From positions 1 through 22,077 of the forward strand of contig JAEDFO010000041.1 in the NCBI GenBank assembly GCA_016292745.1: a stretch of DNA of 22,077 bases. The letters run 5' to 3'. Each line of letters begins with the position of its first letter. Position 1 is the first letter of the stretch. Below, piece after piece: positions 1 to 7,036 of the stretch. This DNA comes from Muribaculaceae bacterium (GTDB lineage: Bacteria > Bacteroidota > Bacteroidia > Bacteroidales > Muribaculaceae). The translations under genes were made by a program, and so were the position numbers. The notes under the pieces were generated by a model. That model saw only the letters and a program-made list of their open reading frames with translations. It ran no database searches and was not told where the DNA came from.

Positions 1-73
1 TAGGCGGCATCTCGGCATAATCAAAATAAACTCCGTTTCTTTTGCTTCTGCACTCGATTTGCACTATCTTTGC
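1..73 (+). repeat. Intergenic promoter repeat, copy A
   Basis: This is the first copy of a repeat whose second copy is at 5293-5370 on the other strand. The copies share the 16-mer CTCGGCATAATCAAAA, then a poorly conserved centre, then TTTTGCTTCTGCACTC and ATTTGCACTATCTTTGC, with a single-base indel between the last two blocks. The centre of this copy can form a hairpin (23-31 with 35-43, one mismatch), like the stronger one in copy B. The first three bases are TAG, and copy B also begins with TAG, where it is the stop codon of the hydrolase gene. An upstream gene may therefore end exactly at the window edge, but this cannot be seen. Confidence 0.8.
41..72 (+). promoter_or_regulatory. Bacteroidetes-type promoter of the DUF4831-dsbD-mazG operon
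   Basis: The -33 element TTTG lies at 41-44 and the -7 element TATCTTTG (TAnnTTTG) at 65-72, with 20 nt between them. This matches the known sigma-ABfr consensus of Bacteroidetes. The first ATG of the operon is at 92, giving a leader of about 12-15 nt. Confidence 0.75.
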
Positions 74-91
74 CACATTAAATGTTTGATT

Positions 92-1183
92 ATGAGAAAA
101 ACAATTGTCGCAATGATGGCATTGCTCGTTGGATTCACTTCGGCAACTGCCCAAGAGACCCAGAAATTCACTGCCGCAAAGCATAACGAATACGGTTTGG
201 TGTATTCGTTGCCTGTTACTCATTTCGATATCGAGGTCACTGCAGAGAAAATTGTAAGCAAGGCCGGTCCGTACTACAAATATGCCAAGAAATATCTAAG
301 CATCGACAATCCTATCACAGCTGATGCACAGCGCCTCCGTCTAAAGGACGTTGTCATCACCCCATACGGTGTTGCCGACGAAAACAACAAATACCTGGTA
401 CAGTTCAAGAAAGGGAGCAGCCCGTTCATGATGCTCAGCTCATCGGGGCTGCCGCTTGCCATTAACCGCGAGGTTTCGACCGATGTGGCATCGATGACCA
501 CTGACAAAAAGAATCCGGTACAGAAAGCTGTGAGTCCTACCGATGCATTTGCCTCGGTACTTCCGGGCGAACTGCTGGTAAGCGAATCGACAGCAAAACG
601 TGCTGAGATGGCTGCTACCATGATTTATAAAATCCGCGAGAGCCGCACTGCCCTCATCACAGGCGAAGCCGAGCAGATGCCACCCGACGGCGAAGCCATG
701 AAACTGGTGATGAAACAGCTCGACGAACAGGAATCGGCACTGATGGCCCTTTTTGTGGGCACTCAGACCACCGAAACCATAACAAAGCACATCCACTTCG
801 TTCCGAGCGAAGAACTAAGCCGTAAAGTGCTGTTCCGCGTGTCGGATTTCAACGGAATAGTAGGGCCCGACGACCTCAGCGGCGAGCCGGTGTATGCAAC
901 GCTGAAAATCACCCAGCGCGGCGAGCTGCCGGTTAACGAGAAAGGGGAAACCAAGAAGTTGCCAAAAGGCGCTGTGATGTACAACATCCCGGGCGAAGCA
1001 CAGGTGACTCTCGAATTTAAAAATACCAAAATCAGCAGCGGCCTTTACCAAGTGGCACAGTACGGAATACAGTTCGGGCTCGACCCCGACATGTTCTGCG
1101 ACAAGAAAGCTCCGTCGTATGCCATTTTCTACCCAGAAACCGGTGCCATCAAGGAGATTGGCCTCTGCTCGGGCGGGAACTAA
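92..1183 (+). CDS. DUF4831-like secreted protein
   Basis: This encodes 363 residues. The start is the ATG at 92, because it opens directly into a signal peptide (MRKTIVAMMALLVGFTSATAQ); an in-frame TTG at 59 lies upstream of the promoter -7 box and is not usable. The body resembles the DUF4831 family of Bacteroidetes, whose function is unknown. Recognisable family-like stretches are the early YSLPVTHFDIEV strand and the GPYYKYAKKYLSI segment. The protein is predicted to be exported to the periplasm or outer membrane. It is the first gene of an operon, 24 nt before dsbD and two genes before mazG, which suggests co-transcription rather than a shared pathway. Family assignment is from memory of sequence character. 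Confidence 0.72.
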   Translation: MRKTIVAMMALLVGFTSATAQETQKFTAAKHNEYGLVYSLPVTHFDIEVTAEKIVSKAGPYYKYAKKYLSIDNPITADAQRLRLKDVVITPYGVADENNKYLVQFKKGSSPFMMLSSSGLPLAINREVSTDVASMTTDKKNPVQKAVSPTDAFASVLPGELLVSESTAKRAEMAATMIYKIRESRTALITGEAEQMPPDGEAMKLVMKQLDEQESALMALFVGTQTTETITKHIHFVPSEELSRKVLFRVSDFNGIVGPDDLSGEPVYATLKITQRGELPVNEKGETKKLPKGAVMYNIPGEAQVTLEFKNTKISSGLYQVAQYGIQFGLDPDMFCDKKAPSYAIFYPETGAIKEIGLCSGGN

Positions 1184-1207
1184 CACTGATTAACCAAATT
1201 AACTGAT

Positions 1208-3154
1208 ATGAGATATCTTATTTCGCTGTTGCTTGCAGCGGCATCGCTTGTGATGTGTGCCCAGCAAGACGACATTAAGACACCCATTACCTGGGACAAT
1301 TCATTCGAAATGGTGAGCGACACCGAGGCTGTGGCTTCGTTCACCGCCACCATCGACAACGGCTGGCACCTTTACAGCACTCAACTGCCCGACGGAGGTC
1401 CGTCGCCCACTGTTGTGGTGTGGGACAAAATCTCCGGGCTCGAGCCTACTGGCGACCTTACCCCCGACCATGCTCCGATTGAAAAAGTTGACGAGATGTT
1501 TGAACTCACCCTCAGCTGGTGGGAACAGAAGGTTACATTGACACAGCATTTCAAAGTCACCGACCCGTCGACAGTGCTCCTCGAAGGATACGTTGAATAC
1601 TCAAGTTGCAACGACGAGACATGCATACCTCCCACAAAAGAGCCATTTACGTTCTCGGGCAATGCTTCGGCAGCAACCACCGACAACGCATCGGAACAGG
1701 ATGCAGCAAATGCCCAGCTATCGGCAGCATCTGGACTGCCAGCCACCTGGACACCGGTCGACACTTCCGGTGCCGAAGACTCACAGAGCGGCTCGCTGTG
1801 GTATATCTTCCTTGGTGGCTTTCTCGGTGGCCTTCTGGCATTGCTTACCCCTTGCGTGTGGCCAATGATTCCGCTCACCGTAAGTTTCTTCCTCAAGAAG
1901 AGCGGCTCGCGAGCCAAATCGATTCTTAACGCATCGGTCTACGGCCTATCGATAATCATCATCTACCTGTTGCTGGGATTAATCATCACTCTGGCGTTCG
2001 GAGCCAGCGCCCTCAACGAACTGTCGACCAACGCAGTGTTCAATGTGTTCTTCTTCCTGATGCTTGTGGTGTTTGCCATCTCGTTCTTCGGAGCATTCGA
2101 CATCACATTGCCATCGTCGTGGTCGAACCATATCGACAGCCGCGCCGGCAACACCACCGGATTCCTGAGCATATTCTTCATGGCATTCACCCTCACACTG
2201 GTGTCGTTCTCATGCACCGGCCCTATCATCGGCACATTGCTGGTTGAAGCAGCCACCATGGGCAACATGACCGGACCGGCTGTGGGAATGTTTGGCTTTG
2301 CCTTGGCTCTGGCCATTCCGTTCTCGCTCTTCTCGCTCTTCCCATCGATGCTCAAGGAGATGCCGAAATCGGGCGGATGGCTCAACTCGGTAAAGGTGGT
2401 GCTTGGGTTCATAGAGCTGGCACTCTCGCTTAAATTTCTCTCGGTGGCCGACCTTACCTATCACTGGCACATTCTCGACCGCGAGGTGTTCGTATCGCTC
2501 TGGATTGTGATTTTCTTCCTGCTCGGCATATATCTGCTTGGCAAGCTCCGCTTCAGCCACGACAGCGAAACAAAGACCATCGGCACTTTCCGTTTCTTCC
2601 TCGCTATGATTTCGCTGGCATTCTCGGTGTATCTGCTGCCGGGTCTCTGGGGCGCTCCGCTGAAGGCCATCAGCGCATTTGCCCCGCCGTTGACCACTCA
2701 GGACTTCAACCTCTACGAAGGTGGCAAATTCATTGAATTCGACAACTACGACGAGGCTCTCAGCTATGCCGATGAGCATTCAATGCCGGTATTCGTCGAT
2801 TTCTCGGGATTCGGATGCACCAACTGCCGCAAGATGGAAACCGCGGTGTTTGAGAACTCCGAAGTGGAAAAGCTTATCCAAGAAAACTTCGTGATGGTGA
2901 AACTGATGGTTGACGACCGCAAACCGCTGGCACAGCCAATGAATGTGGTGGAAAACGGCAAGAAACTCACTCTCACCACTGTGGGCGAGCGATGGAGCTA
3001 TCTGCAACGCTACAAATTCGCTGCCAACTCGCAGCCTTACTACGTTGTGGTCAACTCCAAGGGCGATATGCTGTCGGGACCGTATTCCTACAACGAAGAC
3101 ATCGAAAAATTCCTCAACTTCCTACAGAAAGGCGTTGACGAATTCAATAAATAA
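1208..3154 (+). CDS. dsbD: Thiol:disulfide interchange protein DsbD
   Basis: This is a 648-residue inner-membrane protein that would carry electrons from cytoplasmic thioredoxin to periplasmic disulfide partners. All three DsbD modules are visible. After a signal peptide (MRYLISLLLAAASLVMCAQ) comes the periplasmic alpha domain with its redox pair C134/C139 (SSCNDETC). The membrane domain follows, with about eight hydrophobic segments from residue 197 to 485 and the paired cysteines C216 (TPCVWP) and C336 (SFSCTGP). The C-terminal thioredoxin-like domain carries C537-T-N-C540. The length is slightly above the E. coli protein. No Shine-Dalgarno is seen before the ATG. It sits 24 nt after the DUF4831 gene and 19 nt before mazG, so these are probably one transcript. 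In Bacteroidales such proteins are usually annotated as DsbD family or cytochrome c biogenesis protein. Confidence 0.93.
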   Translation: MRYLISLLLAAASLVMCAQQDDIKTPITWDNSFEMVSDTEAVASFTATIDNGWHLYSTQLPDGGPSPTVVVWDKISGLEPTGDLTPDHAPIEKVDEMFELTLSWWEQKVTLTQHFKVTDPSTVLLEGYVEYSSCNDETCIPPTKEPFTFSGNASAATTDNASEQDAANAQLSAASGLPATWTPVDTSGAEDSQSGSLWYIFLGGFLGGLLALLTPCVWPMIPLTVSFFLKKSGSRAKSILNASVYGLSIIIIYLLLGLIITLAFGASALNELSTNAVFNVFFFLMLVVFAISFFGAFDITLPSSWSNHIDSRAGNTTGFLSIFFMAFTLTLVSFSCTGPIIGTLLVEAATMGNMTGPAVGMFGFALALAIPFSLFSLFPSMLKEMPKSGGWLNSVKVVLGFIELALSLKFLSVADLTYHWHILDREVFVSLWIVIFFLLGIYLLGKLRFSHDSETKTIGTFRFFLAMISLAFSVYLLPGLWGAPLKAISAFAPPLTTQDFNLYEGGKFIEFDNYDEALSYADEHSMPVFVDFSGFGCTNCRKMETAVFENSEVEKLIQENFVMVKLMVDDRKPLAQPMNVVENGKKLTLTTVGERWSYLQRYKFAANSQPYYVVVNSKGDMLSGPYSYNEDIEKFLNFLQKGVDEFNK

Positions 3155-3173
3155 ACACATTTGAAAACCTGAA

Positions 3174-3968
3174 ATGAGTAATTCTCGCGATTACAAACTT
3201 GAGGCATTCGGTGCGCTGCTCGACGTGCTCGACGAGCTGCGCATCAAGTGTCCTTGGGACGCCAAGCAAACCAACGAAAGCCTACGCCCCAACACTATAG
3301 AGGAGGCTATGGAACTGGCCGACGCCCTCATTAACAACAGTGTTTCCGACATTGAGAAGGAACTCGGCGACGTGCTGCTGCACATTATTTTCTACGCCAA
3401 GATTGCCGATGAGAAAGGGCAATTCGACATTGCCGACGTGTGCGACGCACTACGCAAAAAGCTGATTTTCCGTCATCCGCACGTTTTCGGCACCACACAT
3501 GTCGACAACACCGACCAGGTGCTGCAAAATTGGGAACAGCTGAAGCTGAAAGAGAAAGGCGGCAACAAAAGTGTGCTTGCCGGTGTGCCCAATTCGCTGC
3601 CGAGCCTTATCAAGGCGTTCCGGATACAGGAAAAAGCTGCAAATGTGGGCTTCGACTGGGATTCGCCGGAACAAGTATGGGACAAGGTGAAGGAAGAAAT
3701 TGCCGAAGTGGAGCGTGAAATACGCAGCGGAAACGCCGCAAACCTGGAAAACGAGTTTGGCGACCTACTGTTCAGCATCGTCAACGCTGCCCGGCTCTAC
3801 AAGGTTCACCCCGACACTGCCCTTGAGCACACCAACAAGAAATTCATCTTCCGGTTCAACTACGTTGAAAGTCAAGCAAAGGCAGCAGGCAAGGCGCTCA
3901 ATGAGATGACGCTTGCCGAGATGGACCAGCTATGGGATGAAGCAAAGACACTCGAGCGACAACCGTAA
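3174..3968 (+). CDS. mazG: Nucleoside triphosphate pyrophosphohydrolase MazG
   Basis: This encodes 264 residues, the usual length of tandem-domain MazG (263 in E. coli). MazG hydrolyses nucleoside triphosphates to monophosphates and pyrophosphate and is thought to cleanse the nucleotide pool. The N-terminal half has the CPWD signature at residues 26-29 and the metal-binding EExxE...ExxD pattern (E43, E44, E47, E63, D66). The C-terminal half repeats it (E174, E175, E178, E194, D197). The enzyme is cytoplasmic, with no signal peptide. It is the last gene of the operon. Its stop codon TAA (3966-3968) abuts the stop codon of the convergent folA with no intervening base. A hairpin with a T-run at 4010-4042, inside the folA coding region, is the likely terminator. 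Confidence 0.95.
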   Translation: MSNSRDYKLEAFGALLDVLDELRIKCPWDAKQTNESLRPNTIEEAMELADALINNSVSDIEKELGDVLLHIIFYAKIADEKGQFDIADVCDALRKKLIFRHPHVFGTTHVDNTDQVLQNWEQLKLKEKGGNKSVLAGVPNSLPSLIKAFRIQEKAANVGFDWDSPEQVWDKVKEEIAEVEREIRSGNAANLENEFGDLLFSIVNAARLYKVHPDTALEHTNKKFIFRFNYVESQAKAAGKALNEMTLAEMDQLWDEAKTLERQP

Positions 3969-4466
3969 TCAGCGTTTTCGCTCAAGAGTTATAAAAGAAT
4001 AAGGATATGCGTCGCGCTCGCTTGCCGGGTGCGACGTTTTTTCAATCTCCTCCCATTCATCGATGTTAAAATTGTGTAGACGAGTGTCGGCTTGTGGAAA
4101 ACGGGCCTCGATGCGTGTAAGGTAAATGCGGTCGGCAATGGAAAAAGTTTGGTCGTAAAGCTGGGCTCCACCGATAATGAACCGTTCGGAGTCGGATGCA
4201 GAAGCGGCGAGTGCCTCGTCGAGCGAATGCACCACCACTGCACCTTCGGCCGCAAAATCGGCATTTCGGGTTATCACGATGTTCTTTCGGCCCGGGAGAG
4301 CGCCCTTCGGGAGCGAATCGAACGTCTTTCGGCCCATGATAATTGCATGGCCCATGGTTAGAGCCTTGAAGCGCTTAAGGTCGGCCGACAGATGGCAGAG
4401 CAGGTCTCCGTTGTGGCCAATGGCGCCGTCGAGGTCGGCAGCCACGATAATCGATAGAATAGGCAT
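3969..4466 (-). CDS. folA: Dihydrofolate reductase
   Basis: This encodes 165 residues. DHFR reduces dihydrofolate to tetrahydrofolate with NADPH, regenerating the cofactor consumed by the neighbouring thymidylate synthase. The family landmarks are present: the N-terminal IIVAAD strand with D11-L-D-G-A-I-G, the catalytic acid D29 in LSADLKRFK, the GHAIIMGRKTFDSLP segment, GRKNIVITRN, and the NADPH-binding FIIGGAQLYDQ. The position matching the near-invariant Trp22 of E. coli DHFR is a Cys (C24, in LLCHLSADL). The gene lies 15 nt downstream of thyA on the same strand and surely shares its promoter. The 3' end of the gene overlaps a terminator read on the opposite strand. Confidence 0.96.
   Translation of the reverse strand: MPILSIIVAADLDGAIGHNGDLLCHLSADLKRFKALTMGHAIIMGRKTFDSLPKGALPGRKNIVITRNADFAAEGAVVVHSLDEALAASASDSERFIIGGAQLYDQTFSIADRIYLTRIEARFPQADTRLHNFNIDEWEEIEKTSHPASERDAYPYSFITLERKR
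4010..4042 (+). terminator. Intrinsic terminator of the mazG operon, inside folA
   Basis: An 11 bp stem with a 5 nt loop pairs 4010-4020 with 4026-4036. It includes two G-U pairs and the outer CGTCGC/GCGACG arm, and is followed at once by six T (4037-4042). It begins 42 nt after the mazG stop and lies wholly in the 3' coding part of folA on the other strand. The opposite strand has no T-run after the hairpin, so it should terminate only rightward transcription. Confidence 0.7.
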
Positions 4467-4481
4467 GGCAATCAGCAGTGG

Positions 4482-5276
4482 TTACACGGCCACCACGCCC
4501 TTGATGTGAGGCAAGGGGTCGTAGCCGGTGAGTTGGAAATCGTCGTATTTAAAGTCGAAGATGCTCTTCACATCGGGATTTAGTATCATTTTCGGCAATG
4601 CGCGCGGCGTACGGCTAAGCTGCTCGCGCACCTGGTCGAAGTGGTTGGTATAGATGTGCGCATCGCCGAGGGTATGGACGAAATCGCCGGCACGCAACCC
4701 GGTCACCTGTGCAGTCATCATCAGCAGCAGCGCATAAGATGCAATGTTGAAAGGCACACCAAGGAAACAGTCGGCACTTCGCTGATAGAGCTGTAGGCTC
4801 AAGCGTCCGTCGGCCACATAGAACTGGTAGAACGCATGGCAAGGCGGAAGCTTCATTTCAGGTATCGCAGCCACATTCCAGGCACTGACAATAATACGGC
4901 GCGAGTCGGGGTTATGCTTAATGGTCTCAATTGCTTCGGAGAGCTGGTCGATGCAGCCACCGTTATAGTCGCGCCAAGCGCGCCACTGGCTGCCGTAGAT
5001 AGGTCCCAAATCGCCGTTCTCATCGGCCCATTCGTTCCAGATTCTCACACCGTTCTGCTGCAGATAATGCACATTTGTGTCGCCGGCAATAAACCAGAGC
5101 AATTCGTGGATTATCGATTTCAGATGCAGTTTCTTGGTGGTGAGCAGCGGGAACCCGTCTTCAAGGTTAAAGCGCATCTGATATCCGAACAGGCTCTTTG
5201 TACCTGTTCCGGTGCGGTCGCTCTTCATCACACCATTTTCCATTATGTCGCGAAGCAAATTGAGATACTGTTTCAT
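4482..5276 (-). CDS. thyA: Thymidylate synthase
   Basis: This encodes 264 residues, exactly the length of E. coli ThyA. The enzyme methylates dUMP to dTMP using methylenetetrahydrofolate, producing dihydrofolate that the FolA of the next gene recycles. The catalytic cysteine falls at C146 in LPPCHAFYQF, the same number as in E. coli. Other landmarks are the phosphate-binding SDRTGTGT near the start, GPIYGSQWR, DSRRIIVSAWN, QRSADCFLGVPFNIASYALL and HTLGDAHIYTNH. The ATG at 5276 follows a fair Shine-Dalgarno-like AAGGAAA. The promoter is the repeat copy at 5293-5370. The thyA-folA order is common in bacteria. Confidence 0.98.
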   Translation of the reverse strand: MKQYLNLLRDIMENGVMKSDRTGTGTKSLFGYQMRFNLEDGFPLLTTKKLHLKSIIHELLWFIAGDTNVHYLQQNGVRIWNEWADENGDLGPIYGSQWRAWRDYNGGCIDQLSEAIETIKHNPDSRRIIVSAWNVAAIPEMKLPPCHAFYQFYVADGRLSLQLYQRSADCFLGVPFNIASYALLLMMTAQVTGLRAGDFVHTLGDAHIYTNHFDQVREQLSRTPRALPKMILNPDVKSIFDFKYDDFQLTGYDPLPHIKGVVAV

Positions 5277-5292
5277 GTCGTTTCCTTTTTTT

Positions 5293-5370
5293 GCAAAGAT
5301 AGTGCAAATGAGTGCAGAAGCAAAACAGAAACCATAAGTTTCTGTTTTTGATTATGCCGAGTGCAGCCTA
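5293..5370 (-). repeat. Intergenic promoter repeat, copy B
   Basis: This is the second copy of the repeat described at 1-73, here upstream of thyA. It starts with the TAG stop codon of the hydrolase gene (5370-5368) and ends one base past the -7 box. Within it, 5322-5332 and 5338-5348 form a perfect 11 bp inverted repeat with a 5 nt loop (AAAACAGAAAC and GTTTCTGTTTT). This could terminate hydrolase transcription, though the stem is A/T-rich, or it could be an operator overlapping the -33 box. Confidence 0.8.
5294..5324 (-). promoter_or_regulatory. Promoter of thyA-folA
   Basis: Read on the - strand, the -33 element TTTG is at 5324-5321 and the -7 element TATCTTTG at 5301-5294, with exactly 19 nt between them. 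The thyA ATG follows 17 nt after the -7 box. Confidence 0.75.
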
Positions 5371-6255
5371 TCTTTCTGTGGCGATGCACTTTTCCACCCG
5401 GCTTGTACCGTTGCTGAAGATGTCGCGACGCAGGTATATCCCGTTTTCGGGAGGCACCGGAAGCCTTCGGCCACTAATGTCGAAACATACTGAGGCAATC
5501 ACAGTAGCATCTGCTTCGTGCTGTTCTACGCCTGTATCGGCCAATTTGTGATGCGAGAACACCCAACATAGCCGCTTTGCGGTGTAGCTTTCAATGCAAG
5601 TGGTTTCGTGGCTCCATCCGGCTTCTATGTCAAGACGGCTATCGTTGCCCGAGGCATTGAGCCAGGCAATGAGAGAACTCACCGGCTCCACCGACATTAT
5701 GGCATCGGCATCGCCCATCACAGCATACACCGGCACATTAAGCAAGCTGTCGGCTACACACCTCGACGGATTCCCGGCCACTGGCATCGCTGCCGCCCAC
5801 ATTCGCGGATAAGCCGAGAGCATGCCCCAAGTGCCGGTGCCACCCATCGAGCCACCGAAAAGGTAGATACTTGAGGTGTCGGCTCCGTGCTTCGATACGA
5901 TATCGGTCACCATATTACGCAGCACCACGTTCATCTTGCCGCCCCAACTCATTGTGGGCGGGCACTGCGGCGCCACAACAAGCGCCTCAATGCAATTGTT
6001 CACCAGATAGTTGCAAATAGAGTCGAGTCCTTTCTCGTTAAGCTGCGCCTCGTTATCAGTTCCTTTGCTCGATCCGCCATGAAGATACACCACGAGAGCA
6101 GGGCTGTTAGCGGTGGCGGCAGTTGTTGCCATACGATATGGCAAAGTAACATCTCCCGATGTGAAGTCAACGTATGAAAAGTTTAGAGATTGCGCCGCCA
6201 CCATTACAACGCCTGTCAATAAGAAATATAATAAACAAAGTGCTTGCTTCATCAT
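5368..6255 (-). CDS. Secreted alpha/beta hydrolase with sorting-like tail
   Basis: This encodes 295 residues, predicted to be exported (signal peptide ending near VVMVAAQ, residue 22). The core is an alpha/beta-hydrolase of the esterase/PHB-depolymerase-like group. It has HGG at 59-61 (oxyanion region), the nucleophile S136 in GGSMGG, a probable acid D184 (GDADAIM) and H216 (GWSHET). The substrate is unknown; an ester of a polysaccharide or xenobiotic is plausible for the family. The last 45 residues do not belong to the hydrolase fold. They read FDISGRRLP...NGIYLRRD, the pattern of short C-terminal tails on many Bacteroidales secreted proteins. The gene is the last of the sigma-factor operon, 15 nt after the Spy-like gene, so it may belong to the stress regulon. 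Confidence 0.8.
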   Translation of the reverse strand: MMKQALCLLYFLLTGVVMVAAQSLNFSYVDFTSGDVTLPYRMATTAATANSPALVVYLHGGSSKGTDNEAQLNEKGLDSICNYLVNNCIEALVVAPQCPPTMSWGGKMNVVLRNMVTDIVSKHGADTSSIYLFGGSMGGTGTWGMLSAYPRMWAAAMPVAGNPSRCVADSLLNVPVYAVMGDADAIMSVEPVSSLIAWLNASGNDSRLDIEAGWSHETTCIESYTAKRLCWVFSHHKLADTGVEQHEADATVIASVCFDISGRRLPVPPENGIYLRRDIFSNGTSRVEKCIATER

Positions 6256-6270
6256 TTTGCTACATCAACA

Positions 6271-6702
6271 TTATTTCCTACGGTTAGGTTTTCTCTTTTG
6301 TTCTCCCATATGCTTCATCATCCGCATTTCCATTCGATACATGCTGTCGATTTGTTCATCGGTGAGGAATGTTGAATACTCCTGATAGTACTTCTTGCGG
6401 ATGTCGAGAAGCTTCTGACTTCGCTCAAGCCGGTTTTGCGCCGGTTTCTCATTGCCGGCCAAAGCCTTTTTGCCGATACGAGGACCCAGCTCCCACACCT
6501 CCTGCTGGCAACGCTTATACACATCGATAAGTTTCTGGCGCGAGTGGTCGTCGAGGTTAAGTTGCTTGGCAATATACTCGGCTTGCCGGGTGGCAAGCTG
6601 TTCGCGTGAAATGCGGTGGTCAGACTGCGCGTGGGCGCTTATTGCCATTATACACATCATGGCGGCCAATGCTACCGCTTTGAAAATTCCATTTGTCTTC
6701 AT
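6271..6702 (-). CDS. Spy/CpxP-like periplasmic protein
   Basis: This encodes 143 residues. A clear signal peptide (MKTNGIFKAVALAAMMCIMAISAHAQ) is followed by an all-helical, highly charged domain. That domain contains RQAEYIAKQLNLDD, the QKLIDVYKRCQQEVWELGPR segment, and LTDEQIDSMYRME near the end. The LTDEQ...Y pattern and the helical make-up match the LTXXQ/Spy-CpxP type periplasmic chaperone or sensor proteins, which in Bacteroidales often accompany ECF sigma operons. The tail is basic (EQKRKPNRRK). The start is 3 nt after the stop of the membrane protein gene, indicating translational coupling. A role in envelope stress sensing is inferred from context. Confidence 0.68.
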   Translation of the reverse strand: MKTNGIFKAVALAAMMCIMAISAHAQSDHRISREQLATRQAEYIAKQLNLDDHSRQKLIDVYKRCQQEVWELGPRIGKKALAGNEKPAQNRLERSQKLLDIRKKYYQEYSTFLTDEQIDSMYRMEMRMMKHMGEQKRKPNRRK

Positions 6703-6705
6703 AAG

Positions 6706-7035
6706 CTATTCAAATTCAGTAAATAATTCGTCTTGATACACTTCGATAAGAAATTGACGGTCGTTGTCGGTGAGCTGTGCAAAGCAAGCGTCGACCTGCG
6801 CCAAGTCGCATTCGGCATCGCTTTTGGCAGTCAGATGCATTACGGTAGCCACAACGGCAATTGACGCTGCAATGCCGTATATGGCATTAGCCAGCCAACG
6901 TGGTCTTGGCGAAACGGGCTCAGTGTTGCCAATCTGCTGCATAATGCGGTCGTCGAGACCATCGAGGAAACCGTCGGGAATGCGATATGGCATCCGGTGG
7001 CCTACACGTGAAAGTATTCCGTCATCGCTGTTCAT
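6706..7035 (-). CDS. Small membrane protein, probable anti-sigma factor
   Basis: This encodes 109 residues. The cytoplasmic N-terminus contains IPDGFLDGLDDRIMQQI, a short helix seen in small membrane anti-sigma-like proteins of Bacteroidales. One membrane segment follows (ANAIYGIAASIAVVATVMHL, about residues 49-68), then an acidic ~40-residue C-terminal part ending VYQDELFTEFE. No HxxxCxxC zinc motif of classical ZAS anti-sigma factors is present. The ATG is a single base after the TGA stop of the sigma factor gene, so the two are translationally coupled. This arrangement is the main reason for the anti-sigma call; direct family recognition is weak. Confidence 0.6.
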   Translation of the reverse strand: MNSDDGILSRVGHRMPYRIPDGFLDGLDDRIMQQIGNTEPVSPRPRWLANAIYGIAASIAVVATVMHLTAKSDAECDLAQVDACFAQLTDNDRQFLIEVYQDELFTEFE

Positions 7036-7036
7036 C

